From positions 656,001-720,000 of the forward strand of contig JANEZZ010001491.1 of NCBI GenBank assembly GCA_026122225.1: a DNA stretch of 64,000 nucleotides, read 5' to 3'. Source of the stretch: Heloderma charlesbogerti (lineage: Eukaryota > Chordata > Lepidosauria > Squamata > Helodermatidae). The translations under genes were made by a program, and so were the position numbers. Each line of letters starts with the position of its first letter. Within the stretch, counting starts at the first letter, position 1. Shown here in pieces: positions 1 through 11,499 of this stretch. The notes under the pieces were generated by a model, which was given only the letters and a program-made list of their open reading frames with translations, did no database searches and was not told the DNA's origin.

Positions 1-740
1 ATAAAAGCCAAAAATAAAACCAGCAACAATGTTAACAGCAGTAATGGCAACAATAGCAGTCATACCACAAGAAGGCCAAGGTAAAATAATATGTTTTCAA
101 GGCCTTCTTAAAAGTCAGCAATGACATAGCATGGCAGACCTCCAATGGCAGCTTGTTCCAAAGGTGTGGGGCCACTGCAGAGAAGGCCCTCTCACATGTG
201 GTCACCCACCTGACTGCTTTCACAGGTGGGCAAATGAAAAGGGCCTCTCTTTCTGATCTTAAAGTGCGGGCAGGCTGATATGGGTGAAGGCGGTCCTTCA
301 AATAACTTGGTCCCAAACCGTTTAAGGCTTTAAAGGTCAAAACCAGCACTTTGAATTGGGCTCGGAAATGCACTACAGCTGGTGCAGTATAGGCGTTATA
401 TGATCAAATCAAATCGCCCCCAACAATACTCGGGCAGCTGCATTCTGCATAAGCTGGAGTTTCTGAACTGTCTTCAAAGGCAGCCCCATGTACAGCGCAT
501 TACAGTAGTCCAGCCTGGACGTGACTAATGCGTGGATAACTGAGGCAAGGTCCGTCCTCTCCAGTCAGGGCCACAGTTGGCGTACCAGCCTAAGCTGGTA
601 AAAAGCACTCCTGGACACCGCAACCACCTGGGCTTCTCCAGGTAGCTCAGAGTCCAGGAGGACTCCCAGACTGCGCACTTGGTCGTTCAGGGGGAGCGCA
701 ACCCCATCTAAGGCCAGTTGTGAACCTCCATCTGAAGTAG
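1..740 (-). mobile_element. L2-like LINE, 3' part of reverse transcriptase ORF
   Basis: On the minus strand a 113-codon open frame (373 to 32) reads as the carboxy end of an L2-type non-LTR retrotransposon polymerase. It contains FKVLVLTFKALNGLGPSYL and then the AFSAVAPHLWNKLP block, both typical of this region downstream of the RT core. Upstream on the same strand (about 740 to 400) further frames continue the RT thumb-like region, with a [24 protein letters not shown] stretch, but frame breaks are present. The element runs off the left edge of the window, so its 3' end cannot be seen. It is a dead copy of a replicative enzyme, not a host gene. The L2 assignment is by motif resemblance; a related clade is possible. 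Confidence 0.75.
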
Positions 741-1384
741 TTGGTTACCCCAAGCTTTCTGCATCTCAGCAGTTTGATTGGGGTGGGGGCCATTTTGTTG
801 CTGCCATTGGGTGGTATCCCGTGTTGGGACAGTGTCCCACTGTGTCATTCTGAGAGCGCAAATGCTGTTGATTCCGAACTATGCACAGGAGGAGAATCCA
901 AGTAATGTTACATTTGTGCAAGCACGGTTGTGCAAGCAGTTGTGCAAGCACTTGCGCAGTGGAAAGATTTGCCAGAGCTCCACTAGCGCTATTTGAGTTT
1001 GTGGAATGACACCTTAATCTAACTTCAGTCCCATTCATTTTAATGGTATTCTCTACATAGGGCTAATACTGGCTACCACTTGTTGTTAGACAATTGGGTG
1101 TGAGAAATACTTGCTGATTTACTGCAGATCTGACAGATATCTTCTTGACAGCATCATAGCAAGGGGGCTGAGCTTGTTCCCTTTCCTCTTCAGCCCCAGA
1201 AGCCTCCACTGGGGCTTGTGCCTGGCTGAAGAAGGAGGGCCTTAAGTGGAGGGGAACTGGCCTCAGAAGATGGATGGCTGAGGGCTCACATCTCTTCTGC
1301 ACTACCAGCACCCACAGCACCAAGTGGTCAAATAAGAGGTCATTTCAACTTCAAGATTGTCTTGCGTGCCTAGAGGGCATCTCC

Positions 1385-1594
1385 CAGTGGAGGCTGGTGG
1401 CTCCTATGTCAGTGGGGCAGTGAATCCACTCTGGGTTTCAATCAAAACCAGTCAGAACTCTAAAGGAGCTATCCAAGGTGCTGAACCTTATCCCCAAAAT
1501 GAGTTCAGCACCTTGGATAGCTCCTTTAGAGTTCTGACTGAAACCCAGAACAGATTCACTACCCTACTGACATAGGAGCCAAGAGCCTCCATTG
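1385..1594. mobile_element. Short palindromic hAT-like MITE (CAGTGGAGGCT family), copy 1
   Basis: This is a 210-bp element whose ends are inverted repeats: CAGTGGAGGCTGG at the left and AGCCTCCATTG at the right. The two halves pair through a stem holding TCTAAAGGAGCTATCCAAGG and its complement. It is flanked by 8-bp direct repeats, GCATCTCC (1377-1384) and GCATCTAC (1595-1602), with one mismatch. An 8-bp duplication plus short CA-starting terminal repeats fits a nonautonomous hAT element. It encodes nothing. Two relatives lie at 26034 and 59958. Confidence 0.8.
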
Positions 1595-1647
1595 GCATCT
1601 ACTATCACACAGAGCACCTATGTTATTCTGAAGATGTATGGATCAGC

Positions 1648-2190
1648 CCTGAGGTGAATCATTAATGGGGACAAATCTGGATAAAATAGTGAAGAGCAGA
1701 GACATCACGCTGACAACAAAGGTCCGCATAGTTAAAGCAATGGTATTCCCCGTAGTAACCTATCGCTGCGAGAGCTGGACCATAAGGAAGGCTGAGCGAA
1801 GGAAGATAGATGCTTTTGAACTGTGGTGCTGGAGGAACATTCTGAGAGTGCCTTGGACTGCAAGAAGATCAAACCAGTCCATACTCCAGGAAATCAAGCC
1901 AGGCTGCTCACCACTTGAGGGAATGATATTAAAGGCAAAACTGCAGTACTCTGGCCACATCATGAGAAGACAGGATACCCTGGAGAAGATGCTGATGCTA
2001 GGGAAAGTGGAAGGCAAAAGGAAGAGGGGCCGACCAAGGGCAAGGTGGATGGATGATATTCTGGAGGTGACGGACTCGACCTTGGGGGAGCTGGGGGTAG
2101 CGATGGCCGACAGGAGGCTCTGGCGTGGGCTGGTCCATGAAGTCACGAAGAGTCGGAAGCAACTGACCGAATAAACAACAACAAAATACA
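1648..2190 (+). mobile_element. BovB (RTE clade) LINE, 3' fragment
   Basis: A 169-codon plus-strand frame (1665-2174) reads as the carboxy-terminal part of the BovB polymerase. It contains TKVRIVKAMVFPVVTYRCES, FELWCWRNILRVPWTARRSN and GKRKRGRPRARWMDDI. It ends at the family's characteristic KSRKQLTE just before the AACAACAACAAA tail. The endonuclease and RT core are absent, so this is a 5'-truncated copy. The C-terminal frame is uninterrupted, which suggests a fairly young insertion. The left boundary is not sharply defined and I found no convincing target duplication. Confidence 0.88.
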
Positions 2191-2776
2191 GTGTTAGTCC
2201 TACTTAGAGTAGACACATTGAAATGGATGGGACTTAAGTTAAACTAACATTGGATATGATGCATGGACACCTTTAAGAGCAAAGGGCGTAGCGCTGCTGC
2301 TTATCTAGCTGAATGTCTAAGATAATGAATTCAAAGTCTGAATGAGCCATTCTGAATTTTACTCTTTTCAGAGCTTAATAATACCTGTGTGCAGCAATCT
2401 GATGAGACTTTAGGCAATTTCAGGACAGTTACTGTCAAAAGCAATCTGTTTACTTTGCATATTTCCATATGTTTATATATATACCTACATACATATATGG
2501 CAAGATTGCATAGATTCTGTCTTTTGCAATTGGAATGAAAATGTATCAGTTCATGTTATTTGTAGTCCAGGGATGACACAGGCCCAGCATTCAAAATTTG
2601 GGAAAATTTAAATAGGTGTGATCATATCCTGGACTAGTAATAATCAATCCAACAATAGTACTAAAAGGAAGATCAAGGCAAGATCTTCAGTGTTAAGGTC
2701 CACTGGCCAAAATGCCATCAAAAACTGCTGAATCAGAGTAGTGGTCCTGGGGAAATGAGATGGAACAAAAACAACT
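2191..2776. other. AT-rich single-copy DNA
   Basis: No coding frame, repeat end or RNA gene is recognised here. Base composition is AT-rich, with a short TATATATA-like stretch near 2476. Confidence 0.5.
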
Positions 2777-2779
2777 TTA

Positions 2780-2907
2780 GGGTGCAATCCTATGCATGTT
2801 TAGACCAAAAAAAGCCCTTCAACTCCCAGCATTCCCCACCCATGCTGGCTGGGGAATGCTGGGAGTTGTAGGATTTTTTTGGTTTAAACATGCATAGGAT
2901 TGCATCC
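2780..2907. mobile_element. Palindromic MITE (GGGTGCAATCCTATGCATG family), copy 1
   Basis: A 128-bp near-perfect hairpin. The left end GGGTGCAATCCTATGCATG is repeated in reverse complement at the right end as CATGCATAGGATTGCATCC. The centre pairs CTCCCAGCATTCCCC with its complement. The element is flanked by TTA on both sides (2777-2779 and 2908-2910). A 3-bp TTA duplication with GG-starting ends resembles PIF/Harbinger insertions, but 3 bp is weak evidence. Relatives lie at 44061 and 49884. Confidence 0.7.
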
Positions 2908-3049
2908 TTAGACATGTAGAACTGCTGGACCATAAACCAGCTTACTTTGGGGTACTGGCAGATGCTACCTTAGGTCTGGAAGTGATCAGACCACCTATTA
3001 GCACTGCATGAGCCTTTGAGAAAGAGACATAGCTACCTCAAAGCTTTCT

Positions 3050-3245
3050 TCACATATTGTACATGGCTTCAGAATCAAACCCAATATTTTATTGCAACTG
3101 TTTTTTTCAGCTTCTTTCAGCTTCTTTAAAAAAATTGTATGTTAAAGATTTTATATCATGTATTTTGTATTGTAATTTCTGTGACCGCCCAGACAGCTTT
3201 GACTATTGGGTCATACAGAAATGAATGAATGAATGAATGAATGAT
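3050..3245 (+). mobile_element. L2-like LINE 3' UTR tail with (AATG)n
   Basis: The segment ends in GACCGCCCAGACAGCTTTGA, CTATTGGGTCATACAGAAATG and then several AATG units (about 3223-3244). This resembles the 3' end of reptile L2 elements, whose tails carry GGGCGGTATAGAAAT followed by short tandem units. No coding part remains. Compare the tail at 44440-44535. Confidence 0.55.
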
Positions 3246-3372
3246 CAGAACTAAATCTTACTATACTCCTGTTTTTCTAATACTATATGTAGGGGGAATG
3301 TATATAGCATTTTGGTGACTGTGGCTTTAATCTATTCCCCACCAAAGTCAAGGACAAAACTTTGTTTTAGTA

Positions 3373-3878
3373 CAGGAATAGTTCTCCAGCTATTTCGGCC
3401 CACAGTTCCCATGATCCTTTACCAACGGCTATGCTGGCTAGGGCTGATGAGAGTTGTAGGCAGGGATGTGCGAATCAGCAGAACTCAGTGTTCTCTAAAT
3501 TCCATCTCTAAGCTCATTCCAACACGAGTTCATATCAGATTAAGAGTTTTGGTTTTTTTCTTTTTGCATGAAAATCTCTGCATATTTTCATGTGTAATTT
3601 ACCAAATGTTAGTCATGTGCATTTTCGAAATGTCCACATTCTTCTCCCACTGATTATCTGTGTGCATTTTTCAAAAGTACGCATGCTGTCAAACGCGGTT
3701 TTTTTGGTCTGCGAATCACATTGCAAGCTTGGAAATGTACGGACTTCAACTGCAGGTTGCGTCCAAGTCCATGTTCAGTCCCAAGGTTCAAACTCAGTAA
3801 ATCCTGATAAGAAATGAACTGGAACAAATTTCCCATACATTCCAAAACCTCTGGTGGGCCACAAACTGCCCAGCCCTG
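3373..3878. mobile_element. hAT-like MITE (ACTCCCAT family) split by a second element
   Basis: The left half (3373-3461) carries CTCCAGCTATTTCGGCCCAC, TTCCCATGATCC and GGGCTGATGAGAGTTGTAGG. The right half (about 3845-3878) carries CTGGTGGGCCACAAACTGCC and CAGCCCTG. These are the two arms of the abundant ACTACAACTCCCAT MITE seen elsewhere in the window, separated by the element at 3462-3843. Outer flanks TTTTAGTA and TTTCAGTG match at 6 of 8 positions. Confidence 0.6.
3462..3843. mobile_element. AT-rich hAT-like element nested in the preceding MITE
   Basis: It begins AGGGATGTGCGAATCAGCAG and ends ACAAATTTCCCATACATT. It is a reverse-orientation relative of 31483-31903, whose ends are TAAGAGATGTATGGGAAAT and TTGCACATCCCTA. 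The interior is rich in TTTTCA/TGCATTTT steps and has no long ORF. No clear 8-bp duplication is visible at this copy. Confidence 0.55.
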
Positions 3879-4091
3879 TTTCAGTGGATATCCATTTTGT
3901 CCTCTGCAACGATAGGAGATGGTCACAGGTAGAGCAGTCCTGTAGCTCCACTATGTGTTGACATAACTGAGTCCGGGTATTCAGCTCCAGCATGGTGGTA
4001 TAGGTGGAGTATGAGGAGGTGGGGGTGCAGGAGGGGTTTATGTTCATCAGGTTCACTGTGCTTTGTCTTAACCATCTCTGTTGCCAGCATA

Positions 4092-4216
4092 GTGTTATGC
4101 CAACCTTCCCCAACCTAGTGCCCTGCAGATGGGTTGGACTACAACTCCATTGGCTGTGCTGGCTGGGGTTGATGGGAGTTGTAGTCAGACACATCTGGAG
4201 GGCACTGGATTAGGGA
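4092..4216. mobile_element. Palindromic MITE (ACTACAACTCC family)
   Basis: Inverted arms: CCTTCCCCAACCTAGTGCCC at the left and AGGGCACTGGATTAGGGAAG at the right. The middle has GGACTACAACTCC and its partner GGGAGTTGTAGTC. About 125 bp, noncoding. It belongs to the same general family as 13507, 36576 and 9517, with different outer bases. Confidence 0.65.
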
Positions 4217-4229
4217 AGGCTGCATTATG

Positions 4230-6192
4230 CTGTCATGGGCACTTGGGTTAAGGGAGGGAAAGTGACCAGCTCTTCCCCAACCGTCATGTTGTGCATTGGG
4301 GTTGCACCAGCAACCTTACTTCAGAAACCTGGTGCTAGGCTACATTACTCCCTGATGGCAATGTATCTTCTACATCTGCTAGCCCGCGAGGACTTGAATG
4401 ATGTCCTGCCCTCCTCCAGTTTGTGGAAATGTGGCATAGGATTCCATCATATGGCCAAGTAGTACAAATAAAGATCACTGAAATGTCAACCTGTCTTTTC
4501 TACTCACATTCTGGAGAAGTGGCTACTGTTTGTATCCCCATTCCTTTCCACAAGAAAACCCCTCCCATCCTATGGGACACCTTGTCCAGTGTATAAGCTG
4601 TTGACCCATAATCCTCCTTGAGCCACTTCATATCTGTACCCTTCTTATAATCAGGTTTACAGAAACACACACACACACACCCTGCTTGGATGCTTTGGTC
4701 CACTTACATTTCTTGTTTGCACATTCCATTTGGTAATGTTGTTAATGTCTCACGTACAAGGAACTCATCATTTGTTCCACCACCTCCCCATTGATATCTG
4801 CTGGTGTCCATTTTACAAGCAGCTCCCCTTGCTCAGTGCCATGCTATTTATCTTCCAAATGTTAATTGCCACTCCATAGTTCTGGCTTGTGTTATTCACA
4901 GCAGTAAGCATGTTCTGGAGAGCCCTGCAAGATGAAACAGTGCATACAAAGTCATTAGCACCTGTTATACGATTTGATGCTACAAGCTAGGATACTCTAT
5001 TTGGTGCATCACATGCCTCTCCTTAAACCACATCAGCAGCCATCGGATTTCATTTGTTTCAGACAATTGCCGATAACCATGGCCATACATTTGTCAATAC
5101 TGGTTTTGAAAGTCAATACCAGTTCTGTGATTTTTGTCTGCTTGCTGTGTTTTAAAGGCAGTTAAACACTGGACTTAATTTGAGCCAAGCCTCACCAGGG
5201 TTTATATTAGAGATCTTCTATATTGTCCTTTGATTAAACAAAACAAGGTAGTTAACAAAAGGTTAAACACTGAAAAGCATCAGTTTCAGTGTTCAGCCAT
5301 GAATATTCGATGATGATAATGATGATAATGTGAGTTAGAGCATGTGCAGTTCCTCACTGAGTAACTATACAAATCACTCTGAGACTAAGCAGGAGACATC
5401 TGAAAGGATGTCTTGCAGGTACCTTTCATTTTAGAAGTTAAGTGTAAGGAGTCTTGAAGGCGTTAATAAAAGATATAGTACATAGCACCATTGTTATTCT
5501 TTGGTCTATCCTGGTAGGAAGAGAGCCAAAGAGGACTGAAAGACGTCTGCTTGGATTTCATCCAAAGGAGGTCTGAAGGAAGCCACACTGGCTACTACTA
5601 GAAACAAGCCCCTTTATTTAGAATAAGGTAGACTGCGGTTTCTGGGGGAAAGTAGAACTCGCAGGCCTCCATACACACCTTCTTCAGTTACTCCAGGTGG
5701 CTTTTCCCAACTCTCATGATAATCCTTCTCTGCCTTATTTTTATAGAAAACAAGAGGAGCATGTTCCCAAGTAGGACCCAGCTTCTTATGGGTGTTGGGA
5801 GCTTCTGGATGACCAACAGGGAAAGGAAGGAAAACTTTAAAAGGTAAGATTTACAATAAAAGCAAGGCACAAATAAAAGAATGAACAGCAAGAATTTTAA
5901 AAAGCATTCTAAACTAAAACCAATCTCATGAAAATCACTGAAATCTAGGAGCAGTAGCAAGCACGATACCGAGGCTGTTAACCTATGCACCTTTAGTAAG
6001 AAGAGAGTCCCACTGAATTCACTCGAGCTTTCCTCTTATGAGTAAATATGCATAGGACAAGACTTCATGAGTAAGGAATATAGCTGTAGAAAGTCTTTGT
6101 TGTTGTCTCTTCCTCTCAGATACTCAAGAATCCAAACATACAGGCAACTGGTGATCACGGAGACGCTAGGCCAGTTCATATGAGATCATGCA
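4230..6192. other. Mostly single-copy DNA
   Basis: Only a (AC)n microsatellite at 4665-4682 stands out. Open frames here are short, have no recognisable motifs and lack matching splice signals, so none is called. Confidence 0.5.
4665..4682. repeat. (AC)n microsatellite
   Basis: About 9 AC units in the plus-strand text. Confidence 0.9.
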
Positions 6193-6200
6193 GATAAGCG

Positions 6201-6474
6201 CAGGGCCAGCCCAAAACATTTTGTTGCCTGAGGCAGAGCAGCGAACAATGCCTCTTCCCCCCACCAAGTCAAGGTGCATAGTACTCAAGGCTGGTCATGT
6301 TATTTTGGCATCTAGGCAGATTTTGGCATCCCACTAGCACCTCTCCCCCTGTCTGGGAGTAAAAGTACAATAGCAACAAATTAAATAAGTAACAATTTGC
6401 TGCCCTTTCATGTCACCCGAAATCTGCAACCTGGGACAGCCACCTCACTCTGCCTCATGGTAGGGCCGGCCCTG
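6201..6474. mobile_element. hAT-like MITE with CAGGGCCGGCCC ends
   Basis: The left end CAGGGCCAGCCCAAAACATT is mirrored by the right end TAGGGCCGGCCCTG. Flanks GATAAGCG (6193-6200) and CATAAGTG (6475-6482) match at 6 of 8 positions, consistent with an aged 8-bp duplication. The interior is noncoding. A possible fragment of a relative lies near 50400-50470. Confidence 0.65.
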
Positions 6475-6482
6475 CATAAGTG

Positions 6483-7163
6483 CAAGTGGAAAAGAGTTTA
6501 ATGTGAACCATGCTGTAAACTATCAACTATCTCTGCGGTTGCAGATGTACTTTTCTCACTACACACATGGATATTTCCAAGCTAAAAGTGAGAATTGAGG
6601 CACCAACACAAGAACTGAACATCTGGCAATGTCACCTCTGATAGCTTTTAAGTGCTATTAGAGCTGTTGAGCTAGCTCTTCAATTGCACATGGACTCGAT
6701 GCCATTTTTGCCTTCTTCACTCAGCACAGCATCTTTTCACCCACGCAGGCTTCTAGTAAAGAAGGTGGAGCATACACATACATTCATCTCCCTCCCTGTA
6801 TCAAGGCACTGTTTTTTCCTCATTCCAAGCAGGTCTAAGTTAGTATACTTTTTAAAATACCAAAGGGTGAGGCATTTCAGTTACTAACAATGCTGTGTGC
6901 TATGCACCACAAGGAGCACGTAGATGAACATAAATATTTCCGTAGGTGTAAGCTGCAGTTTGTGATCTTTATTGAGCCTCTGGGGGGAAATCCACTCTAA
7001 TATATGCAAAATAGCTACTTTTTATAAGGCTTCCATGCCGTTATGTTAAATAGAGCTTTCTCTCATCTAAGAAGACATGTATGTTTTTGACAGACATTTC
7101 ACATTCATCCCACAGATTTGCTGAAATGTGCATTATTATTAGATAAAATATTGAAATGGGATT
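6483..7163. other. Single-copy DNA
   Basis: No supported gene or repeat. Short frames only. Confidence 0.45.
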
Positions 7164-7330
7164 TATGTACACCAGGTGCTGGGGAACATGGGTAGGAGGG
7201 TGCTGTTGCACTTGTGTACTACTTGTGGGTCCCTGGTCAACAGTTGGTTGGCCACTGTGTTAACAGAATGCTGGACTAGATGGACCCTTGGTCTGATCCA
7301 GCAGGGCTCTTCTTATGATCTTATGATTTT
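7164..7330 (+). mobile_element. CR1-type LINE 3' UTR fragment
   Basis: It contains CTGGGGAACATGGGTAGGAG, GTTGGTTGGCCACTGTGT, AATGCTGGACTAGATGGACC and CTGATCCAGCAGGGCTCTTC, then CTTATGATCTTATGA. This is the reverse complement of the CR1 ends at 8478, 28974 and 35585. Only untranslated 3' sequence is left. Confidence 0.75.
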
Positions 7331-7639
7331 GTTTTAGCATCTTGACTTTACTTTTAAAGAGTAAGAATTTCAGATTTCATCCTTTTTTGCAATGTCCGAT
7401 TCCCATGACTGTTCCACAGTGTGTCTCTCTTCTCAAGAATGGGAGGTGTTGAGGAAAATAAACCCACTTGACAGAGCAATCCTACAGTCCCCGCTACATT
7501 AGTGACCACTAATGTTAGCGTAACTTAACTTTAGCTTAGCTTAGTTGAGGGTGTATGACTTCATCACCAGTCATGGAGCAGTTTGCTGCATTAGAATGAA
7601 CCAATCCACACACAGCTACAGAGAAGCACCTTTGTGACA

Positions 7640-7975
7640 TCACCCTGCTCCCCCACACAGATACATGGCACAAATTGCCAACAGAAGGAGACCACTGGAA
7701 TCAGCCACTGTGGTGGAGGCAACATGAATCCAGAAACCAAGATGCTCCAGGGGGTCTCTGCAGGCAGGAGTTGGAATCCTTATGTGCCATTCACACACAT
7801 AAGCGCATGTTGTCAAATGCATATTTTTCTTTCATTGAACACACTGCGAGCCTAGAAATTACGGATTTCTAACACAAATTGCAATAGTGTCCATGTTCAT
7901 TTCTGGAAAATGTGGATGAGGTAAATCTGTTTTAAGAAAGCTTGCCTGAGTGAATTGCTTACTCATCCCTACAGT
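7640..7975. mobile_element. Probable remnant of the AT-rich hAT-like element
   Basis: The stretch CATATTTTTCTTTCATTGAA, the run of GAGCCTAGAAATTACGGA and a right end CTCATCCCTA resemble the elements at 3462 and 31483. The left boundary is uncertain and no target duplication was found. Confidence 0.35.
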
Positions 7976-8477
7976 CTGTCCCTTACCACTGCCAGAGCTC
8001 AGGTGGACATAGGGTAGAGAAGGGTCAAGCTTTTAGCTCTGGGGAGGAGGGTGATGGAGAAACCACTCCCATTAAAAGTATCATCCTGAAGGCAGCTGAA
8101 GCAAGTTACACACAGACAGAGTTGAAAAACAGGCAGAGATTTTATTGAACAGCATCACTTAGTGAATTCTGAGCGGAGTTGCCAACCTTCTTGTTGAAGC
8201 AACAGGTGTCCTGTGCCTTTTGAAGCTGCGTGACAGACAGTGGAGGAACTGGGCCACCAGCATCCCCATCATTGCATTTCCATACTAGGTATAACATAAC
8301 CTGTTTCATAATTGTCTGCCAAGCAACTTGCAGAGGTATAGGAGCCCAGCTAGAACAAAATGGTGCCAATGGCTAAAGCTGGTTTTCTTTTTGGCCCCAC
8401 TTTTTTCAACCATTTGGGAGGAGGAAAATGCCCCCTGAAGATTGATTTGATCTTTGATTCTAGGGATACAAGTCAAG

Positions 8478-8972
8478 AACATAAGAAGAGCCCTGCTGGA
8501 TCAAACAAGGGGTCCATCTAATCCAACATTCTGTTCACACAGTGGCCAACCAGCTGCCCACGGGAAATCCACAAGCAGGACATGAGTGCAACAGCACCCC
8601 CCCACCCATGTTCCCCAGCAACTGGTGTGCATAGGCATACTGCCTCTGATACTGGGGGTAGCATATAGCCATCAGGACTAGTAGCCATTGATGGCCTTCT
8701 CCTCCATGAATTTGTCCAACCCTCTTTTAAAGACATCCAGATTGCTGGCTGTCACTACACCCTGTGATAGCGAATTCCATCATTTAACTATGTGCTGTGT
8801 GAAGAAGAACTTCCTTTTATCTGTCCTGAATCTCCCACCAGTCAGCTTCATGGGATGATCCAGGTTCTAGTATTATGAGAGAGGGAGAAAGATGTCTCCC
8901 TATCCACTTTCAACACATTATGCATAATTTTGTACAACTCTGTCATGTCTGCCCTTACTCACCTTTTCATGG
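8478..8972 (-). mobile_element. CR1-type LINE, 3' end of ORF2 and 3' UTR
   Basis: In plus text it starts AACATAAGAAGAGCCCTGCT, the complement of the CR1 terminal CTTATGTT motif. On the minus strand the first part decodes, with breaks, to the CR1 polymerase carboxy end (LWNS-P and DGFKRGLDKFL-like residues). After that come about 200 bp of untranslated tail containing TGTTCACACAGTGGCCAACC. The copy is 5'-truncated and inactive. It parallels 28974 and 35585. Confidence 0.8.
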
Positions 8973-9516
8973 GGAAGGGATCATACTTTAATTTATATCA
9001 CAAGATGCCAAGGGCTTGTTCCACAAAAGGTCTTTAGAATTTCAGGGAGAGGGAGTTTACAAATATCCCACCTTGCACGGGGGGGGGGGTGTGAATGGCC
9101 CCGTACATGTGGGTGGTGGAAGATCAGCCCACCTTTACTAACAGCAGTGCAGGGGAACAGCTGGAGTCACATGGGTCACTGCTGCTGGTCTGGCTGTAGG
9201 CCTCACTTACAGTCTGCATTACAACTGGTAGTGTCAGTGTTTCTGTACCTACTGCAGTGATGCCTATGGAAAATCAAATAACACTGAGATACGAATGAGC
9301 ATTGAGCAATGGTCAGCATCTGCAGCACATAGACCCTTGACCTAGAAACTCAGTAGGCGTTCATGAGCAAGTGGCTGAGAGAGACTGGGTCTCCCACTAC
9401 CCTTACCACAGTCTCCCTCACATTTTGGTGGTGCTTCTTTTCCTCACATCTGGGGATCCACCTGTTGGAGGTAAGACTGTAATTTCTGAGACAATACATT
9501 CTCCTACCATGTATGG
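8973..9516. other. Single-copy DNA with a poly-G run
   Basis: A run of about 10 G residues lies near 9080. Nothing else is recognised. Confidence 0.45.
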
Positions 9517-9643
9517 CAGGGGTGGGCAATTTGTGGCTGTTAGGATATTTTGTCCCATAACTCCCACCAACCCTAGCTAATGGAGAGGGATGATGGGAGT
9601 TGTAGACCAAAAGATCTGGAGGGCCACAAGTTGCCCACCCCTG
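9517..9643. mobile_element. hAT-like palindromic MITE (CAGGGGTGGGCAA family)
   Basis: A 127-bp element with terminal inverted repeats CAGGGGTGGGCAATTTGTGG and CCACAAGTTGCCCACCCCTG. The core has ATAACTCCCACC paired with GATGGGAGTTGTAG. Flanks ATGTATGG (9509-9516) and CTGTACGG (9644-9651) match at 6 of 8 positions. The ends and duplication length fit hAT. Many degraded relatives are scattered through the window. Confidence 0.78.
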
Positions 9644-9654
9644 CTGTACGGAGT

Positions 9655-11274
9655 TGTACTAGTAGTCTGTGTGCAGTGTTTGTTTATTCTGCTCTATGGG
9701 ACATGTTCCCTGGCTTCAATCCACCCTCAAGTTCATGGAAGAACACAGACTGGGAGGAGGCACCTGCTGAAGAATCACCTCATTGCTTTACTAGACCCTC
9801 AGATTTCAATTATTCACTCCCAGGGCGGCCCTTGTCACCCCTACACTATAGGAGTCAACAGCCTGAAAACAAGGCAAAAGCTCTTTAAGGGCATAGACCT
9901 CAGAGCTGGTGGGTGCAACAGCTGGTCAGGCTTCCGAAGGCGTTTGCACCTTGCTGAAGCAACAGTTTCCCTTCAGTGGTGAGAACACTCCAGCCAGCTT
10001 TTTCTTAGTATTCTGTCCAAGGTCCTGAAAGACTCTGCTGCACCAGTTATCTGATGTTACTGGATGTTGCACTGCAGGTAGGTACCACTGTTGTAGTCAG
10101 CTTCCCTTGTGAGTTCAGAGCCTGGTCAGAACAGGACAACATCAGCAACAGTTGGACTGATGTGTCTGGCATTCATCAACAGAGAATATATCTGTATGTG
10201 GAGCCAGAAGCATCCCCTCCCTCTTTCTGCACAGTGCATGCTTCTTGTATCTCTTGTAAGGTACTGTTGTAAGCTGCTACGAGCTTTCTGGGCATTTGCA
10301 GAAATGGCTAAGCTACTGACCAAAACATTCCTTGCAAGGATTATACATGCAAAACCAATCTAGAATACCTGTTTCACTCTGTCATTCTTTCTTGAAGAAT
10401 TTCAGGACTGGATTCCTTATAAATGTATTTGATGCAACACATTTTTGTAGTGTTTGTGACACACACCCATTATGTTACTTCAGGATGTTGTGAGCAATCA
10501 TGAAAAAAATATGGTGTAAACACAGAAATTCCACTACATTCAGTGGTAATGTCCATATATTTCTCCTGTGGAGAACCCACCCAAGTGTAAAGGAATTAGA
10601 AGTCCCTCCCCCAACCCTCAAGAGGTCTCCCACTGTAGTAGATCACAGCCAATTAACTAGATGCTATTAAACACACACTCTGGTCAGGGAAAAGCTACAC
10701 ATGACTGATCATCATGTGCACTTTGGTCCTTAGGACCTAACTATACATTGCATGCAAATGCACACAAATGAACCCAGTTGGCACTTCATTCCTCCAAATC
10801 ACTGCCTCCCAAAATTGCTTTCCTTAAACAAAATGGCCATTGGGATTCCATTATGCCCATTCGTGTGCAACATGTACTTAAGCCTTTACACCAGGGGCAT
10901 TGCTGAGCACTTAAAAGATCTGGACCCCAGGTCCATAGGACACAAATCTGCATAAAATGTATATGTGCTAATTTATATCTACATATGCAAATTTAGAAAT
11001 AATTACTAGGACTTCTTTAAATTCACAGAAGGCAAAGACAGCCAATTAATTTCCCATCCAAATTGCACTAAATGAATGTTGGCACTAAGGGATACTCCGG
11101 GTTCTGGGGGGGAAATCCCAGGCCCTGGTAAATACTCAGGCGTAGCAATGCCTTACACGCTTATGACTGTATTACTGTGAGCACGACTGCAGCCTTCGAT
11201 AATGCAAAATATATATTCAGACTTAGCACTGTCTATTTTTATGTTCGGTAACATAAACTAAATCTGGGCAGCTT

Positions 11275-11276
<2 letters not shown>
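9655..11276. other. Single-copy DNA
   Basis: No gene supported. A short AT-rich segment (about 10936-11005) with GCTAATTTATATCTACATAT resembles the interior of the TAGGGTGGCCA-type hAT element seen at 56048, suggesting a fragment. Confidence 0.4.

Positions 11277-11312
<36 letters not shown>
11277..11312. repeat. (AC)18 microsatellite
   Basis: An uninterrupted 36-bp AC run. Confidence 0.97.
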
Positions 11313-11313
<1 letters not shown>

Positions 11314-11499
11314 AAAAAATGAAAGTAAAATTAGACCAGGAAGTCAATTTGGGACTTATTTTCATATATTTCAGACTTGAGATAGATCTATATTCAAGCT
11401 AACAAAACCTTAGTCCCTGGGAAGCTAGCGTTCAAACCTGTTCGCTTAAATTAAAGAGATTTTTTTTTTGTATGTTTGGAAGTTACACATACAAAAATG

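Noticed and set aside
1760..2146. 128-codon minus-strand frame
   Set aside because: It is the antisense shadow of the BovB carboxy end on the plus strand.
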